DNA from: Phoebastria nigripes
Lineage: Eukaryota > Chordata > Aves > Procellariiformes > Diomedeidae
Length of the DNA: 64,000 nt
NCBI GenBank assembly: GCA_035582835.1
Contig: JAYKAV010000283.1
Span: 1 to 64,000, forward strand
Direction: 5' to 3'
Each line of letters opens with the position of its first letter. Position 1 is the stretch's first letter. The position numbers and the translations under genes are program-made. Positions 11,033 to 24,400 of the stretch are shown one piece after another. The notes under the pieces were generated by a model. It was not told the origin of the DNA and ran no database searches. It saw only the letters and a list, made by a program, of their open reading frames with translations.

Positions 11033-14000
11033 TTTCACGGTCCAGTACGGGTTTAAGAATAAGCACTTACATCAGTGGACTCATTTTGTGATCGAAGTTC
11101 ACGTAAGACTATGCTTACGTGATCATGCAGTGCTAAGCAAGGTTCAGACCAAGATGCTGTTTTGCCCTTCTGCCTAGAAACCTGCAGGACTGAAGCAGTG
11201 CAAATTACAGAGCAGCTTCCCCATCCATGCTCAAGATTTATATGGCTTGCTTTCCTCTTCTTAAATCTCTCCTAACAAAGCTTTGTTCAAAGATGATTAA
11301 CAGATGTTGTCATTAAAAAGTTGGTATTTGCCAACAAATAACACATGGGTCTGCTTGAGAAACAGTGCTGTTTCCACAGCTTTCCCCAGGAAGAGATACT
11401 TGTGGTAATTGGTAAGGCCTGTGAGAATATGACATTTTAAAGTATCTTCTACCATACATAATTTCCTAAGAGAACGCTGATTTCCTGAGAATTTGTTTAT
11501 CTTGTTTGTATGAAATCATTTGGATAAACACACATGATACAGAATCGACAATTAAGCCTGTTATGATTAAAGGAGTAAGTGGTGATCTTTTTAGATAACA
11601 ATGAATTTGGCGAGCAAAGACTTACTTGTAACAAAAGTAAACAAAAAACCAGCACTAAATAATAGATAGCCACGTATCTTAATTGAAGACATAAAATAAA
11701 ATTATTAACTGATATGCAGAAATGATTCTCAAAGGCTAGAAGGTGACCAAAAAAAGGACAGGATTTTACTATCCATTGCAAGATAAGCTGAAATATACAG
11801 ACAGCAATCCCCAAACAAAAAAAAAAAAAGGGGGAAAAGGGTATGTACAATGGACCTGGCTGGAATATACAAGCACAGAACCACTTCTGTGTTTACCTAC
11901 CCGGTACACACTGAAATCTAAAACCTAGGAGCCAGGCCTTCAGTTAGCAATTTGGAAAAGCAAACTGGGGATATGGCGATGTACCCTGTCCAGGAGGATC
12001 TTTTAACAGTTATGAACAGAAATGTTTTGAAGATGGTAACCTAGATATTGATGAAACTCCTGGCAATTTATTGTTAATGAGAAGGCAATTTTTTTTACTG
12101 GGAGTGGAAAGGAATGAGCATTCAGTAGGTTTTCAGAAACTGTTTAAAAGTGATCCGAGTCTNTTGCAATGCTCAAAGCAGGTCTCTCAACACATGAATT
12201 GTAAATATCATTTTCATATAGGTTTCAAATAAATGACAGATGTAGTACATTTTTACTACCTTCTAAATTCAGCATTTTAGAGGTTGACATTGAAATCCTT
12301 TCCTCTCTTTTCTCTTTTCCATGGACCTGTTGTTAAAAGCATGACTGCTCAGCCAAAAAGTCTATGTTTTGAAAGGCTTTTACTCCTTTTTTATTCCTTT
12401 TGTTCTACTGCATGACTGCATGCTACAACATGCACTGATGAGATCGGTGGCATTTTATAGCTATCATTTATGTCTCCTCCAAACCTGCCGTAGTCAGTAA
12501 GAATATTCCCACTGACTTTACTAAGCTTCAAATCAGGGATTTATTTGGGATTTAGCTTTAGCTTCAATTCATGTGTCAATTCACTGTGTACTTTAAGCAA
12601 GCACAGAATAGTCAATGTTGTCATGTTCCACTTCTACAAAACAATGGTCAGATGTACTTGACAGGTTTTAAGTTTATGAAATATAACAAATTCACAGGCT
12701 GTACAAATAGAAACATCATCTTACAGACATGCAGCAAGAGGAAATTCAACTAATCTGATGTTTGTTTATTTCTTCAACATTCTATTAAAGCAAAGAAGCT
12801 CTATAATGAGATTATTCCATTCTATCTCTTAATTGTATCCAGATATGCAAAACAGATTTACTGCTAGTGGCTTGTATACAGTACAATATTTTAAAGCTAA
12901 TTATGAAACAGCACTACTATTGTCACACAATTAAATACTTATTCTTACTGTTATGAATCAAGACCATTTTCTAAAATTAATAGTAATTACCTTTTTAATT
13001 GGATATAAACACTACTAAATTCTGAAACAGCTACTTATATAAATATAATTCTTTTAAATCCAGGATGATATCAGCATAAAATATTCTAATTAAATAGATT
13101 GCAAAAAAAGGGAAAAAAGAGACAGTAAGTAGCTTTCCAGCTGTAAGACAAGTCTTGAAAGTATTGAAGTTTTTATTTTTGAACACCTGAAATCTGCCAT
13201 TGTCCCTGTAAGCATGCATACACATCCTCCCAAAACTGTATTAATAGTTTAATTGTTCATTGAAGAGTAGTTAGCACCTGGCTTTTGTTTGTATTATTCC
13301 ACATAGAGAGGAAAGGATATTAAAGTATTTACCCTCACAAATCCCCATGGCCCAAAAGATCTAGCAGTCTTCTCATTGCTTATGTATATAGTACAATAAA
13401 CAATTACAAAAAGTTAAGCAAATAGTTTTAAAATAACATTGTATCAACGTTCTTCTGTTCAAAAACATTGGTGAGTAGATGGTGAAAATCTTTACTTGAT
13501 CTGTTAGTCACAATTATTTAATAGTTTTTAAAAATACTGTCCCTATGTTATAATACCTCATGTATCTTGATCATACAGCTCGTCAATGCAAATTAAATTT
13601 CAGGTCTTTATAACCTGGTACTGCAAACTAAATCTAACATTTTGCACACATTTCAAAATACATGTTTAAGCTCGGTTTTCCTGAACAAATATTCATAATA
13701 GGAACAACTGAAGTCTTGACTACAGACTAATCACAGCTTGTTTGCAAGTCTTACTTGAATATGGGATACCTTTTCCCACTATCCACTTAGTGGTAAAGGG
13801 ACAAGGAAGAGGCACTTGTTTATTTCAGCTGAATGAAGCAGCAGTTTAAAACTTACCTCAGTTCCAGCCATCTTAATGAGCATTATTTTTCAACACTATT
13901 ATACCTGTATTTCATATACTTGCACATCCAAACCAAATTATATTTACACACACTGTGGTAATTAAAGCAGTTACATTTTGATGAGCTGAAATGAATCAGA

Positions 14001-14683
14001 ACTTCCAGTTAAGATAAACCAATAATAACAAGTATTTAGAAGGGAACATTTTACTTCTTATGGACTTACTATAGTAAGGACTTAACTACGTATTAAATTG
14101 CCAGTATTTTGGTGGAAGTTAAGTTAGATTCTGATGCTGATTCTACATTTGATGCATATTATCCAAGTAATTTCATGAATAAATATTGCAGAATGCATAT
14201 CTGAGACTATCAAGAAATTTTATTTAACAAGCAGCTCACCACTACGGAAAAAACAATACTTCATGTGTTTTTTCAAGAATATATACTTTCAGAAACCAGC
14301 TCTGTTCAGATTATCCTTCAGTATCATTATGCAACCAATAAATATTTATGTTAACACTTAGCACAGTCTATAAGGACATTAATTTTCTATTTATTTGGAG
14401 AGCCCACATTATCTAGGAAGGCTCTTCCAGTATTTCTGTGATCTAGATTTCATTGCAGGTATTATTCACTCTTAAGTCTTTTATCTGCATGCCAAGTGTT
14501 AAATTATATTGGGTTACGGTCTGTATCAGCCTATTTTCACTGCAGCTCTTCACAGATTAAGATTCAAATCCTTTGTATTTAGTAGGATTTTGACAGTAAT
14601 TCAAGCAGTGCAAGTCTTAGCTCTGTCCACCTAATGGTGACATTTATGAATTTCTAAGCTCTGTATGTGCCTATAGAAACTGT

Positions 14684-14689
14684 ATTTAC
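14684..14689 (-). other. Splice donor of the glypican exon
   Basis: Read on the minus strand, the exon ends CAG and the intron starts GTAAAT, a near-consensus U2-type donor. The exon leaves one base (G) of a split codon, so the next exon must begin in phase 1. Confidence 0.8.
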
Positions 14690-14840
14690 CTGCTGTGTGA
14701 ATCCTGTCACCGGATCCTTGACAGCCATCCTCATCATCGCAATCCCCGCTTGACTCCATCTCTTCACTTCTTCCACCCCCACTGCCAGCATCTCGGGAAG
14801 TCCATCTTTCCAGTTTTAATTTTGCCTTCTCAGCATCCAG
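14690..14840 (-). CDS. GPC5: Internal exon of a GPC5-like glypican (GAG-attachment region)
   Basis: A 151-bp exon (50 codons plus one base) is open in only one frame and is bounded by a strong acceptor and donor. Glypicans are GPI-anchored heparan sulfate proteoglycans that modulate Wnt, Hedgehog, FGF and BMP signalling at the cell surface. The exon reads from LDAEKAKLKLERW through AGSGGG to SSGDCDDEDGCQGSGDR. It has three Ser-Gly dipeptides (residues 20-21, 31-32, 43-44) set among acidic residues, the standard context for glycosaminoglycan attachment, and a Cys-x5-Cys pair (residues 34 and 40). From memory of the family, GSGGG followed by SGDCDDEDGC with GSG after it is closest to the C-terminal stalk of GPC5. 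GPC3 has a related but different acidic Cys loop, and GPC1/2/4/6 differ more. A single exon in 64 kb suits GPC5, whose introns are very large. The upstream exon (cysteine-rich core) and the GPI-signal exon were not found here. Coding status is firm; GPC5 rather than GPC3 is probable, not proven. Confidence 0.8.
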
Positions 14841-14876
14841 CTAAAATAGAAGAAGCAAAAAACCAACAATGGTCAG
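14841..14876 (-). other. Acceptor, polypyrimidine tract and branch point of the glypican exon
   Basis: On the minus strand a pyrimidine-rich stretch (TTTTTTGCTTCTTCTATTTT) leads into AG immediately before the exon. A branch-point match, CTGAC, lies at 14872-14876, which puts the branch A about 33 nt from the exon, within the usual range. This fixes the 5' end of the exon. Confidence 0.75.
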
Positions 14877-17800
14877 AATACTTACACACTTCCTACCTCT
14901 GGTGACCAAGCTGGGTTTATAAAGCAACAAGCACTTTCTCATTCACTTTCAAGAACTGCTTCTCAAGTTGGAGGTTTTTTCTGGCAGTGACATCCAAATA
15001 TTTTGGAATAACAGACTATACCATCAAATTTTCTCCACCACAGATGACCAGGGACACTTATCATCAAACTTTTAATTGAAAACACCACATCTACCAATAT
15101 CAATACAGGGAGCTCTGGTCCTGCACCTTTTCCTCTTGCAAACCACAGTTTGGAGATCGCTGGTTAATGATGGTACAATCTGCCAGATGTCTGAGTACTT
15201 ATTTTGGGTTAGTTACAATTGAAGACCACAATATACTTGACAACCTTTGAAAAGTTGAGGGTATTTGCTACTTTTCATTATGGACTTGGTCACTTGGAAA
15301 ACCTTGGCCTCTGGATATGATTTTTAAGATGGTGTCATTTAAGATGGCTGAACCAACTGCAAGTTGTTCATTAAATTTCACTTGAAATATATTTCTTGGA
15401 CTGAGTATAGAATAAGAAAGCCTTTTCTAAACTAAATCTAAATGTATCATACTAGGTCACACTTGCTATAACAACATATTTACTCCCCAAACTCATCTTT
15501 TTGACCTTTAGATAACTCTTTCTCCTTCTGTCACCATGAACAGTTGCCTACTATTAGTGCTGTGGGAATAAATGGTTTTTCAGTTCACTGGTAGTTCCAA
15601 AAAAAGAAAAATACCATTTCATTTTCAGTTAATCTAAACCCAGCCTATCCAGAGAACAACAGCAGCAGCACTATTTGGGAAGAAATGAATTAACTGGCTT
15701 AGACTAATACATTCTGTTATAAGGCATTCGTCAAAGAAGGATGATTGAGGAGAAAATTGAACCTGTCCCCCACACCTGAGAGGAGCGCCTACTCTCTGAG
15801 CTACATGGCACCTCTCCTGTTGGAGCTGTGCCATTTTCGTACAACATTTCAGAACCAAGGTACTCTGCGTTCCTTGGTGGCCACCCTCCTCAACAGCTTG
15901 TATTTATTGTTGCTAGTGCAAAGGACGCTTCAGGGTATTAGGGAAGGTGGGACTGCTTCTGCAGAGAAAAGCCCCAACAGCTCAGCTTCCCCTACAGCTC
16001 AGTGAGAGGGAAATACCCTGACTCAGAGTGGATTTTTTCACAACCTGGCTAAGTTGCCCTGGTTACTATCAAGTTTCAATTCCCCCATACCTATCACTCC
16101 CATTTTGTGAGTGACTACCAATTTCTTTTCTGAATCTTGTTGGAAAATTACATTGGGGGGTGTTGTTTTTGTTTTTAAGTGATGGAAAGAGCTGTTCCAG
16201 TATTTCTGATCACTTCCTTCACATAGCTGAAACTCAACCTACAACGCATATGAACATTGTTTTGAAAGGCAGCAGCTTGTTTGTCTCCTTTTCAGTTACG
16301 AAAACCTTGTTCATGTTAGCTCTGCTTGTATGGTATGACGACGTATGATTAGGACCTGTTATTCTAGTTATGTGGAAATATTTTAACCAAATGGAAAGAC
16401 TTTGTAATGCTTCTCAAAGTTGGTCAGATTCTGGATCTATCCACTAGCCTTCATCACAAGTATCTTCCCCCCAAAGTATTGCAGATCCATTTCAGGCTTT
16501 GTGATCTGCTTTATCCCAGAAGACTGTGATTATTCTTGGTACTGAGCAAAATGTATTTTGAAATGTAGCTACTTTGAAGATTCAAACACACTTCACAGTA
16601 AAAAGGAGGTGGGCTGGGAGCTGGGGGAGGAACTGGAGCACAGGGCTAATACAACTGTATTAACTGGGTTGAAAGGATGATGACAGATGCAGCAATTTCT
16701 CTGTAGTGGGAAGCTTTGTGTGATAGTCTCCTTCTTCTTCAGATACTGTGAGCTGCCATCCTCCACTCTGGGGCTGACAAATGCTTGGATCAGTGCAGCA
16801 GAGATCCTGTTCTATGGAACAACAGATGCCAACTTCTATATGGCAGAACTCAGGAAATTTTTCACCCTTTCACTGAAAAGATCTGTTTGCTCATTCTGAA
16901 GACACAAATAACTTCACAATGCAGTGGGAAGATCAGTAAGTGGGAGGAGAGGGTACGGACTGGTGGGGAAGCGCATTAAACACTCTCTAATTGTTACTGC
17001 ATGACTGTTTTTTATAAACAAGTTGCTTAATGTTGAGCCTCATTATTCACAGGCGTAAAGACTGATGTCATGGCAATACAAAACAACATTTTATTAAACA
17101 ATTGGAAAAATTTGCCTTTGAGGGAGAAAGATAACTCAGTTCTTTCACAGATTTATTGTGTCCTGACCATATTAGAGAAGACTCATTCATTCTTAGTTAT
17201 AATCCTTCAGAATGAAAAGAAATGGCTAAGTGGTGAACAGAACAGATGCAAAATTTAATAAAGGCTTTTAATGATTGTTTGCCAGTCAAAGCAGAAATGT
17301 TTATTGCCTGTTAAGGTATTCCTTCTTTTCAAACATTTGATTTCATTCAGTGCCCACGGCTCAATCCTGACCTCTGCTCAAAACAAGTAAATACTTGAAC
17401 CAAGTGCGCACCACTTTCTTGGAAAAAGACCAAGAAAGAAGCTCAGCTTTTCAATATGGTGCACTGCAGGATTTTACAGACTTCTGGGTTCTTAGTGCCT
17501 TCACTACAAAAAGAGATTAGCTGTAGCCCAGATCTGCATCTCCTGCCCATATTAATGAAGGCATACTCAGCTCTTTCTTGGCTTACCAGTAGAGAGGGCC
17601 ATCAAATTACACAGAACCCTTACATACAAGTCCAACATTACCACTTAAGGGCAACTCAGGTGCGACCTACCAACCCTTTTCACCTTGTATACCCTTTCCC
17701 AACCTCTTCCAATGACTCTTCCGTCTGTGGCTACCATTCACCTAGAACGATGGACCAGAGCCCAACTTTGTGCAGAGATAATGGTTTATCTATAAATAAA

Positions 17801-18679
17801 CCCATTCCAGGAGATGAAATAGTGTAGCCACTTTAGTGAGGAGCTCCACCCACACCGTGCAGCCCTGTTGAGAAGGCAATGTCACCACTGCATAGTGACT
17901 TGTGATCTAGCACCCTTCTCTTTTCCAGATTTTGAACACTTGTCCTTTGGCAACTGCCACATGACTTNAGTGAGATCACTGTTTTAGTGCGACAGCAAAG
18001 CGTATGCCAGCATTTCTCCATCTCCTTTTTTCATCGAATCATAGAAACCTTTCTCAAAGGCCTGGGACTGCACTGAAATAGCACAGACTGGATCAGGATG
18101 GATTAGGATGGTGGAGCTTTAGAAGATGATCATAATGAAAGACATTAACCTTCACTTTTTATTAAGCTCTGCTAGGTCCAGAAGATGGGTGTGGACAGGG
18201 AATTTCCGTAATGCTTTGCGGCTAGGGGACTAAGAGTTCTCCAACAAAGGAGCTGGAGGTCATATGAAGGTTCAAAGCATCTTCAGAGACAGCCATGATC
18301 TGTTAAAAAGGCTGAACAATTCTCCTAGCTGCTGCCACCAACCACTAAAACTTTCTGCTTCCCACTGATGGCTGTAGAGAGAATCACAGTCCCTTGCCCA
18401 TATTTAACAGTGGGGATCAGAGATTGGAATCAGTCATGGCATTTCTATTATTGCTTACAAACTACTCCTAAACAAGCCTTATTTTGCTGACTTATACTCC
18501 GCCTGCTGATGCATAGTGCCATCCAGCCATCTCTGGCAATTCTGTACAACAGTTCCAGCCTGCGAGTGCAGTGGCTTGATGCTGAGAACTGATGCTTTGG
18601 TTAAACAATTGCAATGGATTCCAGGCTGGGCACTGGAGCTTGTACCTTTACCTTCACAAAGCAGAAGATACTTGCTGCC

Positions 18680-18707
18680 TAAGATTCCAGAAAATACTGG
18701 AATCTTA
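18680..18707. repeat. Perfect 11-bp inverted repeat, 6-nt loop
   Basis: TAAGATTCCAG at 18680-18690 is followed by AAAATA and then its exact reverse complement at 18697-18707. The arms carry TTCCAGAA and TGGAA, which resemble alternating heat-shock-element units (nGAAn). It may be a chance hairpin, a relic of a small transposon end or a protein-binding palindrome. Confidence 0.75.
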
Positions 18708-21208
18708 ACAGCTTAAAAATTAAGTCTTCAAATTTTTGCCACATCTGAAAGACGATTTTTTTACTCATGAAAAGGTTATATAAATAGATCCATAAGATTT
18801 GTACAGCCCAACTGAAAACCAACACAAATCAGGAATTATCCCAACTGCAATAGGCTTTGGATCAGGTTCATAACCGTCTAAAGGGTTTTTGAGAAACCAT
18901 ACAGTCCTTCTGTGGGAAAGCTTCAGTATCTGTTTCTGATTCAGCTGAAAGGTAAAAATCACATATTACTATTCAGCTCTGAGTCAGATACAGATGACTA
19001 TCCTCATGCAATTTATTTATTCCAGCAAAGGTGCCAACCTTAAGTGACATTAAAAAGTTCTGCTGACGTATGGTTTTACAGAGAAGAAAGAAGTTATTTG
19101 AGAATGGTTGTGTCTTTCTCTCCTATTAATACTTGATGAAGTGGCGCACTCACTCCTGGTCACATAGACAAGTCGTTCAGATTTCAGAGGCTTCAAAGAG
19201 CGTGTGACACACAACCCCTGAACTTTCTACGATGAGTCTAACCCTAATTCTCACTCTGACCACAGATGTGTTAGAATATAAATTTATTCTCATGGTTTTT
19301 CAAGACGGCATGTTCCAGTTGAATACTTCCACACATTAATTAAATAATAACTGTTTAGCTCCATGAAAACTACTCGATAAAAGTGCCAATTTCAATCTCT
19401 TTCATTGATTAGCCTATTTTCTGAGGGGTCATATATGCATGCATATCTGAGGGGATGACTCCAAGCTGTAGGATAATAAACTAATTTCATCAGAAAATAG
19501 GTTTTAAAATTATATTTTGCACCACAGTTTCAGGCTTTTCAGGTCAGTGAACACAACAATGAAAACCTAAGAGAATACACTTTTTGAATAAAGCTACTTA
19601 AAAGTTGTGTGCTTGGAATATTCAGAGACAAATCCCATACAATAATTGTTTCCTGAGGGATTTGTTAATTAGTTTTCTGTATGACGGATTTCTGTGTGAA
19701 TGCTTTTCCTCTCTGAAAAGACAGCTTTGAGGTGAAATCTGACTTCTGTCCACTCGTCATGTGAGCACATGTATCTTAGTTGCTGGTGTTTTCACAGTGA
19801 TCAAAAAATGGATGATTATATACTGCATTTAGAAATTGTAAGCTAAGCATGATCTTTTCTCAAGGTACTTACAAGGAGTTGCCTTTTAAAAAGTATGTTA
19901 GTGACATAAATATGATTTGCAGAGACAAAGCATTTTGCCAGCCTATGCACAAATAACGTAGAAAGCCTAATCTTGAAAAGAGTCACATATGACTCAATCC
20001 TTCCACTCATTTTTTTCAAAAACAAAAATAAAAAATCCTTTCTAAACCATTATTAGGTCAGAAATGACTACAACTGAAAAAGACAATGCGCCTTTGTTTT
20101 TAGCCTATTATATACATTTTTTGTTAGGGACTGACATATTGCTTTAGGCATAAAGCTGCATTTTACTGGTGCCTTGTGACTGAGCAGATGTTCTGTCATT
20201 TCACAAAACAATAGCAACGTAACAAATTTTAGACATAACTGCCATATATATGCTTATTCCAAGTGGGTCCTGTCCTTTGAGATAACATTTATGGTTAATT
20301 TGCCTTTACATATGCTCTTAGCTCCTTTTTAAAAGCATTTGGCAGTTGCTTTTGCTTCTTCTTTTCACATTTATCCAGCATTCATATATTACAGCATAAA
20401 TAAGCAAAATGAACTTATTTGTCTTCAATTTTGTCAGGCATTTTCTTTGGTTTGTTCTTCCTTTGTCTCTATTTCATAGAAATCCAAAAGGCCCGAAGCA
20501 TTATCCCCTTCTAGTTTCTTCAGAAAGTAGTACAACTCAAGGAGGTAATACCACTCAACTCTTAAATCCTTTTTTTAGCTAAAGAAAACAGACATCTAAC
20601 CTTCTGGAGCAACTGACACTCCCAGAAGGTTTCCTTCTGCTGTATTTATTCAGATCCTTACAATAACCTTTGCATAACACATCTTGCTTTACAAGTCACC
20701 TGTACAATATTAGAATAATTTAACTGAACAGCTATACATAATTTATGCAACACAGTTAAGGACTGACAATGGTTTTAGAATTTTATTCACGTCTCTCCCG
20801 ACTAGACCTCTTCCAACTAGGGAATTGGACTAATATTGATAGATTCCTTTGTTTTATGTTTTTCTCTCTAGCCTAAGTACCCTGCATTTACTTACATTGA
20901 CATTTGTATCTCCTGTCTATGCCAATGCTGCTGGTATACATATATATATATAAACTGAAGGGGGAAGGCTCTCTTCAAGCACATGGAAACATGCAGAGCG
21001 CAAGTCTCGGACTATGTGTGCCCACAAAGTGGGGACTGACAGCCTCCTCTCCTCCTCTGCCCTAGTGCATCTCCACTCGAGCTGTACACAGCATTCTGGA
21101 AGTTCTTTTTCCCTGATAATTTTTTTTTTTTAGTTTCTTTTGGTTTGTTTTACCACCAAGTTTCTCAGGTCGCCTGGAACCACTTCCACAGTTGAAATGG
21201 CCCGTGCC

Positions 21209-21235
21209 TAGAATAACCATGCCAAGGTTATTCTA
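21209..21235. repeat. Perfect 10-bp inverted repeat, 7-nt loop
   Basis: TAGAATAACC at 21209-21218 pairs exactly with GGTTATTCTA at 21226-21235 across ATGCCAA. No surrounding terminal repeats or target duplication were noticed. Confidence 0.75.
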
Positions 21236-21430
21236 ACCTGTAACTATGCACACATCTCTCCTTCTGTATTTGTTCATTATATTGCAGCTCCCCAGTGAGC
21301 TGGCTTTCGGATAAATATCAGAAGATTCTGGTTGAGGTTATCTTGCAAAAATGATGTAGAATATACATTTGAATGATGAGTGCAATTCTGAGTACTTTAA
21401 CTCTCACCCAAATGTTGAAGCAGCTGCCAT

Positions 21431-21460
21431 CCCCTGCTCCTGGCCCCCTGCCCCAGCCCC
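21431..21460 (-). other. G-quadruplex-capable tract on the minus strand
   Basis: Four C-runs (4, 5, 4 and 4 bases, at 21431, 21444, 21451 and 21457) give four G-runs of at least four on the minus strand with loops of 9, 2 and 2 nt. If the glypican gene is transcribed through here, the G-rich strand is the RNA-like strand. Confidence 0.55.
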
Positions 21461-24400
21461 ACTGGTCCCAGGTCCACAAGTGCAGAGGCAAAAGTGTTCA
21501 ACTATGACAGCAGTCCCCATCGCCCCATGGCTGTTCCTCACCTCCTCAGGAACAGCGGAGGCCTGGCAGAACAGGCTGACAAAACCCAGCAGTAGGAACA
21601 CAGTGACCTAAGGATTCCTTAGGATCACTATATGTTGTGGGGGGAATGACTTACCTACTTCTAATATGTTTTACATGTTGTTTTTCATATTCTGCTTCAT
21701 TCTAGAATTCCTTTGTTCAAAATATTTTAACTATTTGACCAACTCTCCTACTGTGTTTCTGAACATCTTCAGTACAAGCTGTGCATCTTTTGGGAAGGTT
21801 AGGGCTTGCTTTCTGACTTTATCCATCTTTTTCAAGCCAAATAGCTGATGTAATTGGTGTTTTTGTTTGGTTTGGTTTGGTTTTTTCCCATTAAATCACT
21901 AAATTACTCCTTTCTGAAGCAGCATCTGTATTCCTACAATGGATTTAGCTTCTTATGGTTTCTGCTGAAGTCTCCTGCAACCATTCCTTTATTTTCTATA
22001 TGTAACTTTTCCTCCTAATTTTATAGCTCTAACTTCTCCACGTACACTTTCCAATCCTCTGTCCTTGAGGCTTTGTATTTACATAAGGCTGTATTTACCT
22101 GTGATTACTTTCTGTTCTCCTGGTTTATGCAGATTGACTTGCTACCCTTTTCCTCATATTTTTATTGCCAGATGACACACTAGATACTTAAGGATCCACA
22201 CTTTCATTTATCTTTGAATACTTTTCATTTCCCCTCTGTGTCCTTCCTCTAATCTGGCTGTTTCTCTCTGACTTCCCATATAGTCTGCTGCAGATCCATA
22301 CTCCACCATAGAGAAGCTAAAGGCAATTATTTCTCTCAGTTGACTACAAATGTAATAGAATTATTTCAGCAGGAATCTAAGATGGTTTTTGGAGATTCAC
22401 CTTGTTATACTGCAGGATTAATGCTTCTATTTTTAATGTTTATGGTTTCTGTTTTTCAACTGCTTATTAAAGGTGAGTATATTTCTAGAAGAGTGCTAGC
22501 ACCATGATCAGCTTAATATTCATTGAATTGAATTACACAAGCTACATATGTTCTCATATTTACTGATTACACTGTGAAGAAACAACAAGAATATGCACCC
22601 ACAGAATCTTATCACTATTAGCAAAAGCTTCATAATAACAGTTTGGGTAAACTGTCACCCAAAAAGTATTAATTGTGAATGATATAAAGCGAGTGCAAAT
22701 AAAAAAAAGACTTATTCTAGTTAATAATCTGTTTTAACCAAGCACAACAGCTGTTTAAAGAGAATTAACACAATTTGATTTGAATTCAGTAAGTCAGTTG
22801 GGTCAAGGAAGCAAGCAGACACCTCTCCTTGATGTCTTATCTTGGTGTTGGGCTGTAACTTTTTGGTATTATGTGATGCACCAAAGAAGATCTTTCTGAC
22901 CTGATATCTAGTGTGCATAACTTACACGTATACCTTGGGTTAGTCCCTGTCACTGGCATGAATTTCACCTTAAGACAGTTAGCTTAGCATAGTCTTTTCC
23001 AAAAATAAAATCTGCTTTTTAAATTGCAGTACAACATGTAGTCTGAAAATAGAGCATATGGCTAAAAAACCTGTCGTGTTATATTAAGACTTTCTGCATC
23101 TTGTTAAAGTAAAAAAAAAAAAAAAGGTAAACAATTGTAATAAAAACGTAAGATAAACATCGTAATTATTGGTGAAAAGTATGCAGGAGTTGCTTACGAA
23201 AGATCTCTGACCCTTCAAAAGAGTTCATTTTGGGACAGTGGCTGTTTGATAAAAAGAGCTTCAGAGGCAGAGGGTTGCTGAGAGTGCCAACGAGGTATTC
23301 AGAATGACAGTGTCACCAGTTCTTGTGATGTGGCCCCTTGTAAGAAAAATGTGGGCTGCAACATCTTTAGACATGCATGCATGCAGTGCGTGCACATATT
23401 AGACGGATGATGGTGATACTACCAGTGGGAGCTGCGCTTACTTTTTGTAATAATCGCAATAATGCACCAGACCAGAAGGCATGATCCTCTGCAAGGGTAA
23501 GCGGCTGGGAGATGAACACACCATGTCTCTGCCACACTGAGATACAAAGGCACGATGCCAGACCTGGCAAGCGTTGCCTCCTGTGCTCTCACAAATGAAT
23601 CTGTTCTACATTGCTTACAACGCTATTTCTCCATACTTGGAAAGGAGGAGCTTTAAGTGGGATAACTTTCGCAGGGGGTTAATAAAACGACCAGAAAAAA
23701 TGAAAGACCTGGTCTCTGAAAGACCATGGCTTGCTTTTCATAGCACAAAGACGACTGAGAGAATATGATTATTGTCTATAAATGTATTTAGCCTTCCCCT
23801 TAAATATGGAGAGATGTCTAAGAATAAAACTAGCATAGAAATAAAAAGAGGGAAAACAAGTTGTTTAACTATCAGAGTTAGGAGTTTTGGGAGCAGCCTC
23901 CCAAGAGGAAGATGGGGACAAAAATTCTGAAGCATTTGCAAGGCCTGGCTGAAGAAATTTGTGACTAAAGTTGCCTGTGATGTCAATGAGCTATATGTGA
24001 TATTTCAGGAGGTCTCTTCCAGACTTCCATCCTGTGTCTCTACACTCTGCTAGTTTCTAATATTAGAAAATTGATTTGTAAAATCAAAATCACAAACCAG
24101 AACCACTCCCATTAGCTGTTAGGAGTATTATTTCCTTGCTTGTCTGATTTCTGGATGGGAAAATTGTGTCCACACACCAAAGTATGTCCATTCTTTGCTC
24201 TAGGCTAAGAATGAAGTCTGTTAGCTGTGCCTGAAGTCAAAATGTGGCTCAAAAACCGTATTAATTATTTCTGGGGCTTAACGTGGTTTACAAATGTCCT
24301 GTTTAACTAGGAGCTCTGACTCATCAGGTTTTAGATTTCTAATAATAGCCAAGAACCTTCTGTCCGATCAGACTTGGGAAGTGTGAAATGAGAAGTGCCT

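Larger units (their letters stand above)
2640..14689. other. Intron-like non-coding DNA downstream of the glypican exon
   Basis: About 12 kb of AT-rich DNA with no supported exon. Open frames here are short, lack domain signatures and are not flanked by coherent splice signals. Visible low-complexity items are A/T tracts at about 2868-2889 and 4811-4821, a short imperfect tandem duplication at 4626-4661 (unit about 18 bp, core GTAGGTTTGCTTGTGC), a C-tract at 11016-11032 and an A-run followed by G-run at about 11817-11834. If the glypican assignment is right, this is the intron before the last coding exon, which would lie beyond the left edge or has gone unrecognised. Confidence 0.6.

Noticed and set aside
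15140..15175. Phrase like the AACCAC...TTTGGAGA...CGCTGGTTAA seen in old interspersed repeats
   Set aside because: It is too short and imperfect to assign to a family.
17800..17825. Minus-strand TCC TGG AAT GGG, resembling the glypican CWNG-type core motif
   Set aside because: Ser replaces the expected Cys, the flanking codons do not match glypicans, and no splice sites frame it.
18033..18070. TCGAATCATAGAAACC resembling the antisense CR1 tail
   Set aside because: Only one degenerate octamer-like unit is present and the following sequence does not continue as CR1.
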